A stretch of 64,000 nt of DNA from positions 40,266,659 through 40,330,658 of the forward strand of contig CM049313.1 in assembly GCA_026874595.1 (NCBI GenBank). Direction: 5' to 3'. Made by a program: the position numbers and the translations under genes. Shown here in pieces: positions 45,861 through 56,399 of the stretch. Below the pieces are notes generated by a model, which did not search any database, was not told the DNA's origin, and saw nothing but the letters and a program-made list of their open reading frames with translations. The stretch is from Sipunculus nudus. Its lineage: Eukaryota; Annelida; Sipuncula; Golfingiida; Sipunculidae. How positions within the stretch are numbered: position 1 is the first letter of the stretch; each line of letters starts with the position of its first letter.

Positions 45861-46159
45861 GGACTTAAACTTATCAGAGGTTTTGAAGGGGTGAACCTTG
45901 AACATCGGATGTCAATCTAGCACCTTAGTTCTGAATCCGTTGGTAGCGATTAAGCAAGTATATGCAATGGATCTATTTAACACCCCAAACGTCAAATATT
46001 TTCGAAAGGATCTTATACTTTACACTTTGACGTAACTTAAGCTGAGAAGAGCATATTATAAAATAAAAATCTAAATTAGAGACATTCCACGGCTATTTCA
46101 CTGCTTAAGGTCATAATTTATAAGTAAGCAAATAGCATTTGATGTTAAAATAGACAAAA

Positions 46160-46440
46160 CCAACCGGCTTCTGTGGTTCATGGGTAAAGCGCAGGAAACA
46201 AAGCCGGGAGATCGTGTGTTCGAATCTCAGCCGAGGCGACGAGATTATTTTCACGATTGGCCCCCACCCACGGTGAGCGCTCTGCAGGCTTAATCAGAAG
46301 GCCGTATATCACACACATACGAGTGAGTCTTTTGGGGTTCCTCGGTATTATAACCCAGAAATCGGAATGATTACACACCAAGGACCCGCAGGTGCGGTAG
46401 ACACCCGGCCTGATTGACACCAGGATACAAAAAAATCATA
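46160..46440 (+). repeat. tRNA-derived SINE
   Basis: A tRNA-like head: box-A-like TGGTTCATGGGTAAAGCGC (46,172-46,190) and box B GTGTTCGAATCTC (46,217-46,229). A conserved-looking body follows and the sequence ends in an A-rich tail near 46,430. Pol III transcription is inferred. Confidence 0.7.
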
Positions 46441-49400
46441 GGAAGCGAGTGCTTCCGCCCTGCCAAATAGTCCGAAAACGGAAATGGAAATTCTGCAGAT
46501 GTACATACTTCGGTTTAGAATGAGATCAGTCAAGATAAAAAAATAAATAAAACCAGTAATTTATCATTTTAAAATGAATTTCATCTACAGATTAAAAGTA
46601 ATGCCAAAATTCGACTTACCTTGGAATAATGTAGCGGTACTAAATCTTGTAGTGCGAGTCTATGAAATTAAAATAAATAAAAATCAGATAAAAATACAAA
46701 TACTAAAAAAAAAGTATGACTCTAAGTCTCAAATGGATAACCTAAATTTTGATACTAAGTGCAGGTGCAGAAAGTGTTGTGTTAGGGCCAGGGTAAGTAC
46801 TTTTTATATTTAAATCATAATGGGTATATTTGTGTCGAAAAAATCATGCAAGCATCGATCTAAACTTAAAAAGAAGCCTTAGTTGGTAAATATCAAACGA
46901 GATATGTAGGTGCTGAACACAAAATAATATAGATTAAATTAGTATAAACTATAAGTCCTATTTAACACCTTAGCCAAATGAATGAGGTAATTGAAAAGCT
47001 AAATTCGGAGAATCTATCGCAGGGCCAGTCACATGGGTATTACACAATGGGATAAGTCACAAGTTCAGGCATATTTGTCATCAGTACATACTGGTATCAA
47101 ACTTTGTAACACACAAAGGTCAAAGCCCTTTATGTACCCCACCACTGATAATCTTCATCCGTCCTATCAGTGACCAACAGGGTGACAGTATACCATCGTG
47201 TATATATCATCTGATAACACTGCCAAAGTAGAGTAAACATTGGCCACATATCCTCTCTCTGTTCATAAGCAGTCAGCTGTCAAAACGCTTATCAGGTGAA
47301 GTATAGCTTTGTGCACCTTTCGAGTGTCAGAAAAGACTGGTAAAGTCCAGTAATCCCAAATCTTTTTAGGATAATAAACCCTGCTTGGTAAGGTATTGTT
47401 ATGACCTGACCGTATTCTTCATTCAACCTGCATATGCTAACTGTTTGTGAACCACCAGCTCAACATAGAATGTTGGGGTATCATTAATTCAATTCAGAGT
47501 TGTTCATTATTGATTTATATATTATGATACAATTTGTGTGGAATGGATAATGCTGCTTTGTTTTATTTCTTGCAGGAGAAAGACATGTTCTGCCTCCTGC
47601 ACGCACCAGTATGTTCAGCACAGCTACAGCACGTGGGATCCAGGTGTTGTTGCCCAGCAGGAGTGCTCCTAACATATATATTTAAATAATAACAACAATA
47701 AAATAAATAAAAATCTAACACTGGACTTGCCATCTTGTGCAAAGTTATAAGGAAAAACATTTTAAATGCTACAGGCTCAGGGTCACAAGCACAGTGATTT
47801 AATAGGAATGTTGTCATATATGTCGCGCGAGGCTGACATACTACCGCCCATGCATTTGGACATTATACACATATTATGCACGCATTAATGTTTTACTGGT
47901 GCATGAATTACCATTGTATGTTGTTATCATTCAATTACTATCTAAAGTATTTATTTTAATAAATTTGCCACAATAGCGAATTGCAGAATGGGGAACATAT
48001 TATGATATTACAGTTATATACTATGAATACTGCCAGATATTATCAGGTCAAAGCAGAGTTAATTACAAACTCAACGTTTTTCCTTGAATCTCCGTCCCCA
48101 GTTTTTTTTTTTACTTTAAGGCTGTAATGTGTGCCTATTCAAAATTGCTTTTGCATTCATACGACCGAGATGTCTTCTTGGTTTACAAAAAAAAACCTGA
48201 GTTTTTTTTATATGAGGGGGAGATAGTGTAAGACATCCGGCCTGCCACTCCACTTATCTATATTGGGACTCACCCATTAATAGGCCACCCTATTGTAAAT
48301 TAGGTTTGTCTGGAGCCGGATGCAAAGATTTTCCACTCTTCTGCTTTTCCTTGAATGATCCAGTGGTGGGCCTCTTGGCCCGTGTCTTGTCGGCCTTTGT
48401 TTAAGTAATTTTAACGTGTTTAGAGGCTAAACGTTAATCGACATAAGTTCAGTATCCTGCCTCGACCGTTCTAGCTCCCTGTTAACCAGGTTTAACTATT
48501 AGCCTGGCAGTTTATGTTCAGGACAGTCCTTTCGGCCATTCTGGTATTTAAACCTTAAATTCTTTGTTCTATTTTCTGTGGAAAAATTCTACAGCCCCAT
48601 GAAACGACGATTTATAATGTTCACAATAAAACAATATCAAACATTACTTTAAACTGAAAACATTTCCCACGTTTCCTAATTTCAACATTCCGGGTGAAAT
48701 ATTCAAGTACAATACCACATTTATATCATGCAGAGGGGTGGTTCTGACACTTTAAGAACGGTTCACATGTTCTCATGTATGTAAGCACAGTTACCAAGGC
48801 GTTTCATTGGCTTTAAAGACAAGGGTCATGTAAACTCATTTGCATAATCCTTGACGCAAATGTAAAAACACCTTTTCCGAATATTGCGATTGCAGTTGCG
48901 TGCATAAAAGTGGACCAGTAATAAGACATACCGTTCTTCCGAATATTGCCGATTGTTGTATATAACTGTGAGCCGCAAGTGATCAAAATAATGCCCTGCA
49001 TATTTTCAGAAGAGAAAAATTCCTGTCACTTCGGCCCATTTATTCGATTTTTTTAATTTTCTTAAAATCTCCTAATAGTTGGCACGTTGAATTTATGCCG
49101 TTTTGACACACGACCCCTTCCGCAAATTGCAGATTTACCTTCATTGACTTACTTTGAAAACATTTAAAGCAACATTGTGGACGGTTTTATTTTTCTTCCG
49201 ATCAAATGAGGGTTCACGTTTTCTGTGAAAGTGGTATAACCGGATGTGATAACAAAGAGACGATGAATCGCCTGGCACGGTCAGTCACGGCTGATTAATT
49301 CTATTGTTATTGGCTCGGTCCGGGCGGGGCTTGTTTGCTCAACACTGACCTGATTGACCCCGATGTAGACGCGCTTGTTTTTGGTTTATTTTATATTTCA

Positions 49401-51303
49401 GCCCCTCCAGCCGATTTGAAAATTGTATTTAAAGTAAACAACACGTACAAATTAACAATTATATATATATATTAACTCGTGTTAAGGCATGGCATAATTT
49501 CTATTCGGGGCCAATGGAAGGAGCTGAATCCAAATCTGCTGTATGCCAAGCTAGCAAATGGACCAACATGCTTCAAAGTGGTTGGTTTCCATGGCAACTA
49601 GTGTTTATTATCAATTAATTCTGAAGTTTTAATAAATGGCTATAACTGTTGATTTATACATAAAACATTGAAATTTACACTTAGATGTAGAAAATTAATT
49701 ATTTTTTTTCTGCAAGTGCAGATTTGTGATATTACATAATTGACATATTACGCTATATGCGAATATATGCAAATTTTATGGTAAAACTTATCATTTCTTT
49801 TTACAAATACTTATCTTTAAATCCCGGCATATAATTCATCCTGGTAAAAGTAAACATTACTCAAGGAACAAATATTCGTAACACCATACTTTCTACATCT
49901 GCAAGTTACAGGCCGGGACATATCCACAGGTGAACCATTCCTTATAAATATTCCTCACAATGTACAATGCTCCTAGATTTTTTTATTTGTTGATCCAAAT
50001 CCAACAATTATCTTATGATTTTTCTCATTTTTAAGTATGATTTTGTGTATATTATCTTGCATAAATTTGTATAATTTAACAGAAAAAAGCAGGTCAATTA
50101 TGATCAGTTAAAAGTATTTTTTGTAGATTATTAAAGACAACGTTGGTAGCAAGTGTCTTTCCTTTTTCCCCAAAGATAGGTCTAATAGCATGTTAAATGT
50201 AAAACGTCATGGATCCATAACGGACATGGAAATTCTTGGAATTTAATCATATTTCTAGTATACATTGTAGGCTGCACCGACTTTCAGTCATTGTGAGCTT
50301 TAGCAATGGGTTTCAGCCCGTTGGCCATTGGCAGGGCACAAATCAAAACCATACTATATCATATACCATACAGTTTAGGTTATAAAGATTATGAATCCAA
50401 ATCTGATGTTCAGCTAAAACATGAAAAATAAGCCTAAACATTTATGGTTTCCATGACAACCCGGTTAAATTTTACAATAATGCTCATATATTTTAAGAAA
50501 TGGCCTTAAATCTGTTGATTATATACATGAAATGTTTGAATAAACGCCAATATGCAGTAAATGGAAATTAATTTCCCAAGGTGCATTTCTGTAACATCTT
50601 GTCATACACATCATATTTTGTATGCAAATATAGAAAAACAAAAGTTTTTTTTACCAAAAACTTATGTTTAAAAGCCTCCACCCTTTTCTAAATCACTTCT
50701 TCAGCATACAATATATTTTTTTAAAGTAATAAATTTATTATTAATTTTAACTTTCATATCTTATGTTAACATATTAATGAATATTCATGACAGTTTAGAT
50801 TAATACCAGTATATGCTTGTATATACGTCCTGGATATATGGGATTAAGTGAACGCAAACACGGTTTTGCGAGCATCCAACAATAGGTATCCCCACATGGT
50901 CAACATTCCAAATTGAGAATTTTAGTAATTAAAGATGACTATCATTGATTAGTTGCATAGTCCATTAACTGTAAATAAATTGATAGTTCTAGATGAACTA
51001 TTGAAACGATGAGGAAAACTATAATTATAAAAATAATCACCATTATCATAATAATAATTTAAAAGTTAACAAGAAAGATGAAAATCAGCAAGTAGTCCAA
51101 CGGCACATAAAACATTTGGTACCATACACCACCCATTTAAGTGATTAAGCTCTTACATTATTTTATAAAATTGTAATCCAGTCCAAAACTCACACCCCAG
51201 ACTGTATTTATGATATTTGTTTTTGCAGGGAATGATATGGCCATATTTGGGGTGCGAGTCTTGCGTCACAGCAAGGAGGACCACGGATGTTAATTGTTCG
51301 TTG
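46441..51303. other. Long AT-rich intergenic stretch, few signals
   Basis: An acceptor 'ttttatttcttgcag' at 47,575 precedes a Cys-containing open stretch to a TAA near 47,670 (KTCSASCTHQYVQHSYSTWD in one frame); it could be a terminal exon of an unknown gene. A diverged repeat pair lies at about 49,520-49,680 and 50,385-50,560. An RFX X-box-like GTTTCCATGGCAAC lies at 49,585-49,598. Otherwise nothing is supported. Confidence 0.35.
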
Positions 51304-51903
51304 TTATATATAATCCTTGTCCCTGATGCAATAAGAACGTAAATGACTTAAGGAAACCAAGGGGCCAACAGTGAATGCAGTTTTAGCTTTATCCTGTTCT
51401 GCCATTTCGACTTGCCAATAAGTGTCCTTCAGGTCTAAGGAAGAGAAATAGTGGGCTCCTAATAGGGAATCTAAAGTATCTTCGATTCTAGGCAAAGTGT
51501 AGGCATCCCGTACAATATTCTTATTCAATGTCCGGTAATCTATGCAAAACCTCAATGATCCATCGGGTTTACGGACTAACACAATCGGACTGGCAGAAGG
51601 GGATTTGCTTTCTCTAATTACCTTTGCAGATAACATTTCCCTAAGATGTTCTTTCACTTCTTGGTATAATTGTGGGGGAATCCGTCTATATCTTTCTCGG
51701 AAAGGCTGATCATTTCTCAAAGTGATGTGATGTTGGACAAGGCTAGTTCGACCAAGATCAGTAGTTGATAAAGAGAATAGATGTTCCAACTTCAGTAGAA
51801 GCTGATTTAACTGATCCAGTTCCGTCTGGGATAGGACATCATTAACTTGAACTAGTTCAAGTAATGATCCCTTGGGTGTACTATCACCAATGGATTCTGT
51901 CAC
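51304..51903 (-). pseudogene. Ty3/Gypsy reverse transcriptase, N-terminal half
   Basis: 199 codons. Residues up to about 183 are Gypsy RT fingers and palm: YRRIPPQLYQEVKEHL, SPIVLVRKPDGSLRFCIDYR, and SSLDLKDTYWQ with the first catalytic Asp. It stops just after KTAFTVGPL, before the YxDD block; the remaining residues come from a foreign sequence that is an ISL2EU-type terminus. RNase H and integrase are absent. The copy is dead. Confidence 0.9.
51316..51348. repeat. ISL2EU-type terminal sequence at the Gypsy truncation
   Basis: 'ccctgatgcaataagaacgt' and 'aaatgacttaag' are the inverse of the terminus at 33,928-33,962 with about four mismatches. It joins directly to truncated Gypsy RT. Confidence 0.6.
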
Positions 51904-52281
51904 AGAGGCTTCATGTAATTCACACAGTACAGATTTGTTTAATATTTTAACTTGATTACAGGTTAAATTTTGAATACGTACTTTTATTCTTTGATTAGAG
52001 CCAGAGGAAAAGTCAACCTGTTGTAAAATTGGGCATACTACTAGTCCGGAAGCATATGGAATTTATCAGTTTCAGTGATAACTAAGGTTTTCCTTTGGTT
52101 ACGGCCCTTTTGATGGCATTAACAGTGACTTTGCCTCGAGGTGGAACAGTGATTGGTTTAGTTCCATACGCTCGCTTATCATGGTTGGATGAATTCTGAC
52201 TTAATTTGCAATGACTTAAATGCAAGTTGCCACGGTGTAGACACTTGCAGTTGTTGGACAAAGTTATCTCCTTTTTCCAAT

Positions 52282-52810
52282 TTAAGTTTGCATTAAGTTT
52301 GTAAGGACATTGGTCCCAAATTGAAAAGAAACATCAGTATTGAATTCTGTATCCTTTATGACCACGACAGGGACCGAAAGGGTCTTATTGAGCAATGAAG
52401 GGAATGTAAGATCTATGGGGATTATTCCACAATACTCAATAGTTTGTCCACTTACTTGTTTGAATTCCACCAAAGACAGGTTCTTGTCTACACACCAATG
52501 GGCTACAGTACAAACCTGTGATCCGGTATTAATTAGACCTTTTCAAGCTTTCCCAAGCTTTTCAAGCTTTCAACCTGTGTATTTCCTATGAGAGGAAATT
52601 TAGTAGATTTATGATTGGCTGACCTAGGATTGGTGACATTATATCGGTTTGTGGGTGTTTTTATCATACCTGTCCTTCCCCACGACTGAGGACAGGTAGG
52701 ACCTAGTTTTTTAGCAATGGGCCATTTTTGTCCCGTCTAGCATGACACTGATCTACAGTATGGGTGTTACGCTTGCAACGGGTACAGTACAACTCAGGTG
52801 GATTTTGAGT
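52282..52810 (-). pseudogene. Gypsy nucleocapsid zinc knuckle and protease region
   Basis: A CX2CX4HX4C knuckle (CTRCKRNTHTVDQC) reads on the minus strand at about 52,790-52,740. A retropepsin-like frame (52,473-52,282: VEFKQVSGQTIEYCGIIPIDL) follows after degenerate sequence in which an 11-12 base motif (cttttcaagctt) is repeated near 52,545-52,570. Frames are broken between these parts. Confidence 0.75.
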
Positions 52811-52951
52811 CCTGGGAAATCTAGTGTTAGAGTAAGAAGCGGTTTTCTGTGAAGAGGGGTAGTTTCGCCATGCGTGTTAATCTGGCTTCTAATTTCTCAA
52901 TTCTACTAGTGAATTTTCCCTCTAGTTAATCCAGACGACTGAACAATTTAT

Positions 52952-53604
52952 TTAGAGAGGAATTGTCAGCCTTTTCTGCCTGGGAAGACGGTTAGTGTTT
53001 GCGGTTTTTCGGGGACACTTTCGTGACTCTAATGCTGTACAAGCCGCAAAGAGTTCATCGAACTCTTCATCGCAAATATAACGGTGGCGAGTTGCATCTT
53101 GAATTTCTTTGTTAGCTAACCCATTCCAAAACTTGGAACGAAGCATTTGATTGTATTCTGTAGAAGACATTGGTTGCTTTTTATTAATTAGATCTAGCAT
53201 TCCATGCAGCCTACAACTCCATGTGATAATGTCTTCCTTTAGTTCTTGTCTACTTGAGTGAAAGTTGTGTTTAGGAGATCAAGAGGAAGAACATTGCCAA
53301 AGTATTTGTCAAATTTCTGTAATACTTCTGAAGGACTTGAGCCATCAGGCATGGAAAATAGCACACTGGCTGCTGTGGCTTTTACAGATTGGTTGATTGC
53401 GGTAATTATTTGTGGTTCAGGTATGGAGGTATTGTTTATCAGTGCCTTAACCTGTAATCGCCACTGTTCATAACTATCTGATTTGTCATGATTCCCAGTA
53501 AAAGTCAAAATTTTGGGCGCTACTACAGTATAGCTAGTTTGGGCTGAAGGAAGCTGGATGTTTTCACCTCTTATAGTTTTGAATTCAGCTATTAACTGTT
53601 TCAT
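52952..53604 (-). pseudogene. Gypsy gag capsid region, frameshifted
   Basis: 53,604-53,239 (121 aa: LTFTGNHDKSDSYEQWRLQVKAL) and 53,200-52,952 (FWNGLANKEIQDATRHRY) are capsid-like and collinear. The frame is lost near 53,255 and resumes in another. The ATG at 53,604 overlaps the stop of the upstream RRM-like frame as ATGA. Confidence 0.75.
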
Positions 53605-54050
53605 TCGGCATCAGTCATAAAAGACAGTCTGTTAACTAACTGGTGCACAAAGTTTACACCGCTTCCACGAATGCTAGAGAAATCTATGCTGTCTAAGCGG
53701 GACGTACCTACTGGGGTGGTAATCTCAGCCAAACAGGAAGGGTCAGCCTTTTGCAATGACAGTTTAATTTTATCTTTGTCTTGCAAGCGTGTCCCTGTTA
53801 GCATAGTAACAGCTTTTTCCGCAGAACCTACATCTTTATATAAGGTATAGCCACGTCCAGTGCATAGGCCAGAATGAGCTTCTCTAACAAATATGATATG
53901 ATCTATTTGGCCAGCCTTAGCCATATGAGTAGATATTTCCTCATAATTGGCATCAGGTGGGATCCCATGGATACTAACAACACACAATAAGTCTACCAGT
54001 TTGTATTTATAGCCTAATGGACATGAACTTTTGCTGCTATGATCAGTCAA
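53601..54050 (-). CDS. RRM-like N-terminal domain preceding Gypsy gag
   Basis: 149 aa. Residues about 23-103 have the look of an RNA-recognition motif: VVSIHGIPP (RNP2-like), EEISTHMAKAGQIDHI, a TGRGYTLYKD segment (RNP1-like) and SAEKAVTMLTGT. A linker and SGVNFVHQLVNRL follow, then TGA at 53,603-53,601 overlapping the gag ATG. Vertebrate PNMA proteins, which descend from Gypsy-type gag, also have an RRM-like domain before the capsid, so the order is meaningful. Either the two frames were one and a single indel split them, or the ATGA overlap is a genuine coupling site. Assignment of the fold is by eye. Confidence 0.65.
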   Translation of the reverse strand: MTDHSSKSSCPLGYKYKLVDLLCVVSIHGIPPDANYEEISTHMAKAGQIDHIIFVREAHSGLCTGRGYTLYKDVGSAEKAVTMLTGTRLQDKDKIKLSLQKADPSCLAEITTPVGTSRLDSIDFSSIRGSGVNFVHQLVNRLSFMTDAE

Positions 54051-54562
54051 CTATGCAATTGACTTTCAAAATAGCAAGAACAAACGCTACCATGATTAGT
54101 CAACTATGCAGTTGACTTTCATGATAACAAGAGACTCCTTTGGAAATTGCTATCAATGACAAATATAAAATGTATCTAATATTTGATTAGTACTCTTAAC
54201 TATGTGAATCAGTGCTATGTCAGTGCAAATGTCGAATGTTTGATTTCATCCAACTGTAAACCATAAACTAGGCATTTAAATGACAACTCACAATATGATC
54301 AAATGATAGAAAGACAAAAAATAAAGGCAACTAATGTTGGATGATCAGTTGGATAAGGCAAATATGGATAATAAAGAAAAATTAAAGTGTATGACTGTAG
54401 TTTGTGTTAAGTTTTACTGTAAGTCCATTTAAAAGGCTCAAAGGTTGTTGACATAAAAAAAATGTCAATAGTGCATCAAAGTGTCACTAGGCAGCACGTG
54501 TTTATTGTACGTACGCACGACGATAAAGACTTGTGTCACCAGGTGACAATACGAAAAAAAAA
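54051..54562. other. 5' flank of the Gypsy fragment
   Basis: A diverged tandem pair at about 54,040-54,130 ('gtcaactatgcaattgactt' and 'gtcaactatgcagttgactt'), then AT-rich sequence. No LTR pair could be bounded. Confidence 0.4.
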
Positions 54563-54647
54563 ACAGCGACACTAGGTGGCAGCATATAAACACAGTGACG
54601 CCAGGTGGCAGCACGTAAACACAGCGACACTAGGTGGAAGCACTGCC
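54563..54647 (+). repeat. 29-bp tandem repeat, three CTCF-like sites
   Basis: Units at 54,563, 54,592 and 54,621 each begin ACAG(C/T)GAC. They contain ACACTAGGTGGCAGC, ACGCCAGGTGGCAGC and ACACTAGGTGGAAGC, respectively one, two and about two mismatches from CCASYAGRKGGCRSY, all in the same orientation. Confidence 0.75.
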
Positions 54648-55397
54648 AAACGGGGTTAAAAAATTCCTCAAGATGAATTAACGATAATAATCACACGAAT
54701 TGCTTGATAAAATGGTGAATAGCAAGTAACCCTATCTCTCAATGACAAGTACATAATATAGTTACAAATATAGTGTACCTTTACCTAAAGATATAGTCAA
54801 TATAATATAGTAGTACATGCAATGACAGCAATTATTAAAACCGAGTCTATATGAAAAACAAAACGAAATACAAGAGTCCTACGAAATAGTGATCCAACAT
54901 ATCCAGTGAGGCGACGAAATTTATCTGTTAGAGGTCCATTTAATGCGTTTTTCAAACAAACCAAGACGAACAGGTTATGGTCGGACACTAATTATTTCGT
55001 TCCTCAACAACGTTAATAAGCCTCTGTTGTGCAGCGTACAGCGTCAATCGAAGAAAAACTGAGCTCAGTGTGGTAAACTGTGTCACGCCTGACTGCGCCT
55101 CAGAGCTGGTGTGCACCCGAACTGGAGGGAACGCGACTTAAGACTTAGTCGAGTGCATGCGTCTTGGCGTCCTGGCGGCAGAAGCGTCGATATGGAGAAA
55201 GAACGAATCCCCGCAGCAGGGCCTCCATTATAACAGTCCTTCGACTGGGTTCAAAAGAAAAGGAGAAATGTCATCTCTCTTCCATCAACGAACAAGCAAA
55301 CGACCGACGTGGTGAACGGGTTTTACTGCGAAGTAACAAATATACAACGTTTATGGCGTGTTGCCAATACGAAGTTTGGCTTCGGTGTAACATAGAA
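54648..55397. other. Upstream region of the 55.4-kb exon candidate
   Basis: AT-rich to about 55,000, then GC-balanced with CpGs, as expected of a promoter and 5' UTR. No TATA box at a clear position. No gene seen. Confidence 0.35.
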
Positions 55398-55512
55398 ATG
55401 CAACCTCCCGGTGGAAACCCCCTGCATTATCTCCCGCGAGAATATCGCATATTAACTTGGCTATTGGCGGCCATTTTGATAGGAGCGACGGGGCAGTCAC
55501 GAACAGTGTTAG
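55398..55512 (+). CDS. Candidate first exon with signal peptide
   Basis: An ATG at 55,398 opens 38 codons plus one base, ending at a canonical donor (GTTAG|GTAAGTAA). The peptide has a short polar start, Arg-Glu-Tyr-Arg, then ILTWLLAAILIGATGQS, a good signal or anchor segment with likely cleavage after Gly. A phase-1 intron after a signal peptide is common in extracellular proteins. No downstream exon is recognised, so identity is unknown. The in-frame upstream extension to 55,164 is Arg-rich and less gene-like. Confidence 0.4.
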
Positions 55513-55599
55513 GTAAGTAATGTCTTGTATCTAAATTGTATCTGAAATCGAGCGTTAGGTAAGTAATGTTTGTATCTAAATTGTATCTGGAATGACTTA
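55508..55599. repeat. 46-bp tandem duplication that doubles a splice donor
   Basis: GTTAGGTAAGTAATG at 55,508 recurs at 55,554 with the rest of the 46-base unit nearly unchanged. This creates two equal donors 46 bases apart, in different frames. Confidence 0.85.
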
Positions 55600-55699
55600 A
55601 TTCCGAGTGACACTGTAACATAAGTGTCAAATAAGTACTAAATGAATCAAAGTCTTTTGGCTGTACAGCGCACATAGTAAATTAAGGGTCATGTCAAAC

Positions 55700-55915
55700 G
55701 TAGTCATGTTAAATTGCCTCTCTAATTAGCCTTGACTTGAGCAGTAAGAGTACTCATGTGAAACGTTCTCACCAAAACAGAAAATTACAAACACTGCCTC
55801 TCTGTTTTAATTAACCTTGACTGGAGTTCTCCTGTCAAACGTACTCACTAAGGCAGAAAGTGACAAACACTGCCTCTCTGTGTTTAATTAGCCTTGAGTT
55901 GAGTACTTACTCACG
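55700..55915. repeat. ~76-80 bp tandem repeat, three copies
   Basis: 'gcctctctg/a' with 'aattagccttgact' recurs at about 55,714, 55,795 and 55,871 with 'cagaaa' and 'acaaacact' in between. Not coding. Confidence 0.75.
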
Positions 55916-56399
55916 GCTTATTTAACACAGAAAAGCAAACTAAGAATTAACCTGTCAATGTTGTTGCACCTGTACATGGAACTCAGTTAACAATGTGAAC
56001 CATGCCAAGCAGCTAGTCAACCTGTCAACAGTCTGGGGACTCACCCGGACATTATAAGATGACGCCACGAAGTGATGTAACCACCCCGTTTCCACGTTTA
56101 TGAATCCACCCCGCTATCAGTGACTACTGACGCGCTTTGAGAAGAATAAACACTATTCTGGGACAATTCAGTACTGGTTTTGCAGAACTGACGGCGCTAT
56201 CGTATCTCTCAAGGAAAACCACAAACTTCTGCGGTTTTCACCTATTGTTGGAAGCTCATTAAACGAACTCGCCTGCAGTACGAGGCGGGATTATCGATTT
56301 TTTTCTATTTTTCAAATGATTTTCCCCCCTTTATTTGAGACAGCCAAATTATGTTGATACTATAAGATTAGCGACTGTTGTTTTAGCTAGTGTCCTGAA

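Noticed and set aside
45356-45920. Long overlapping frames on both strands in the CGG-rich island
   Set aside because: GC-rich repeat sequence lacks stop codons in several frames; no frame shows protein-like conservation.
46172-46230. Functional tRNA gene
   Set aside because: Box A and B are present, but no acceptor stem pairs and the sequence continues as a SINE body.
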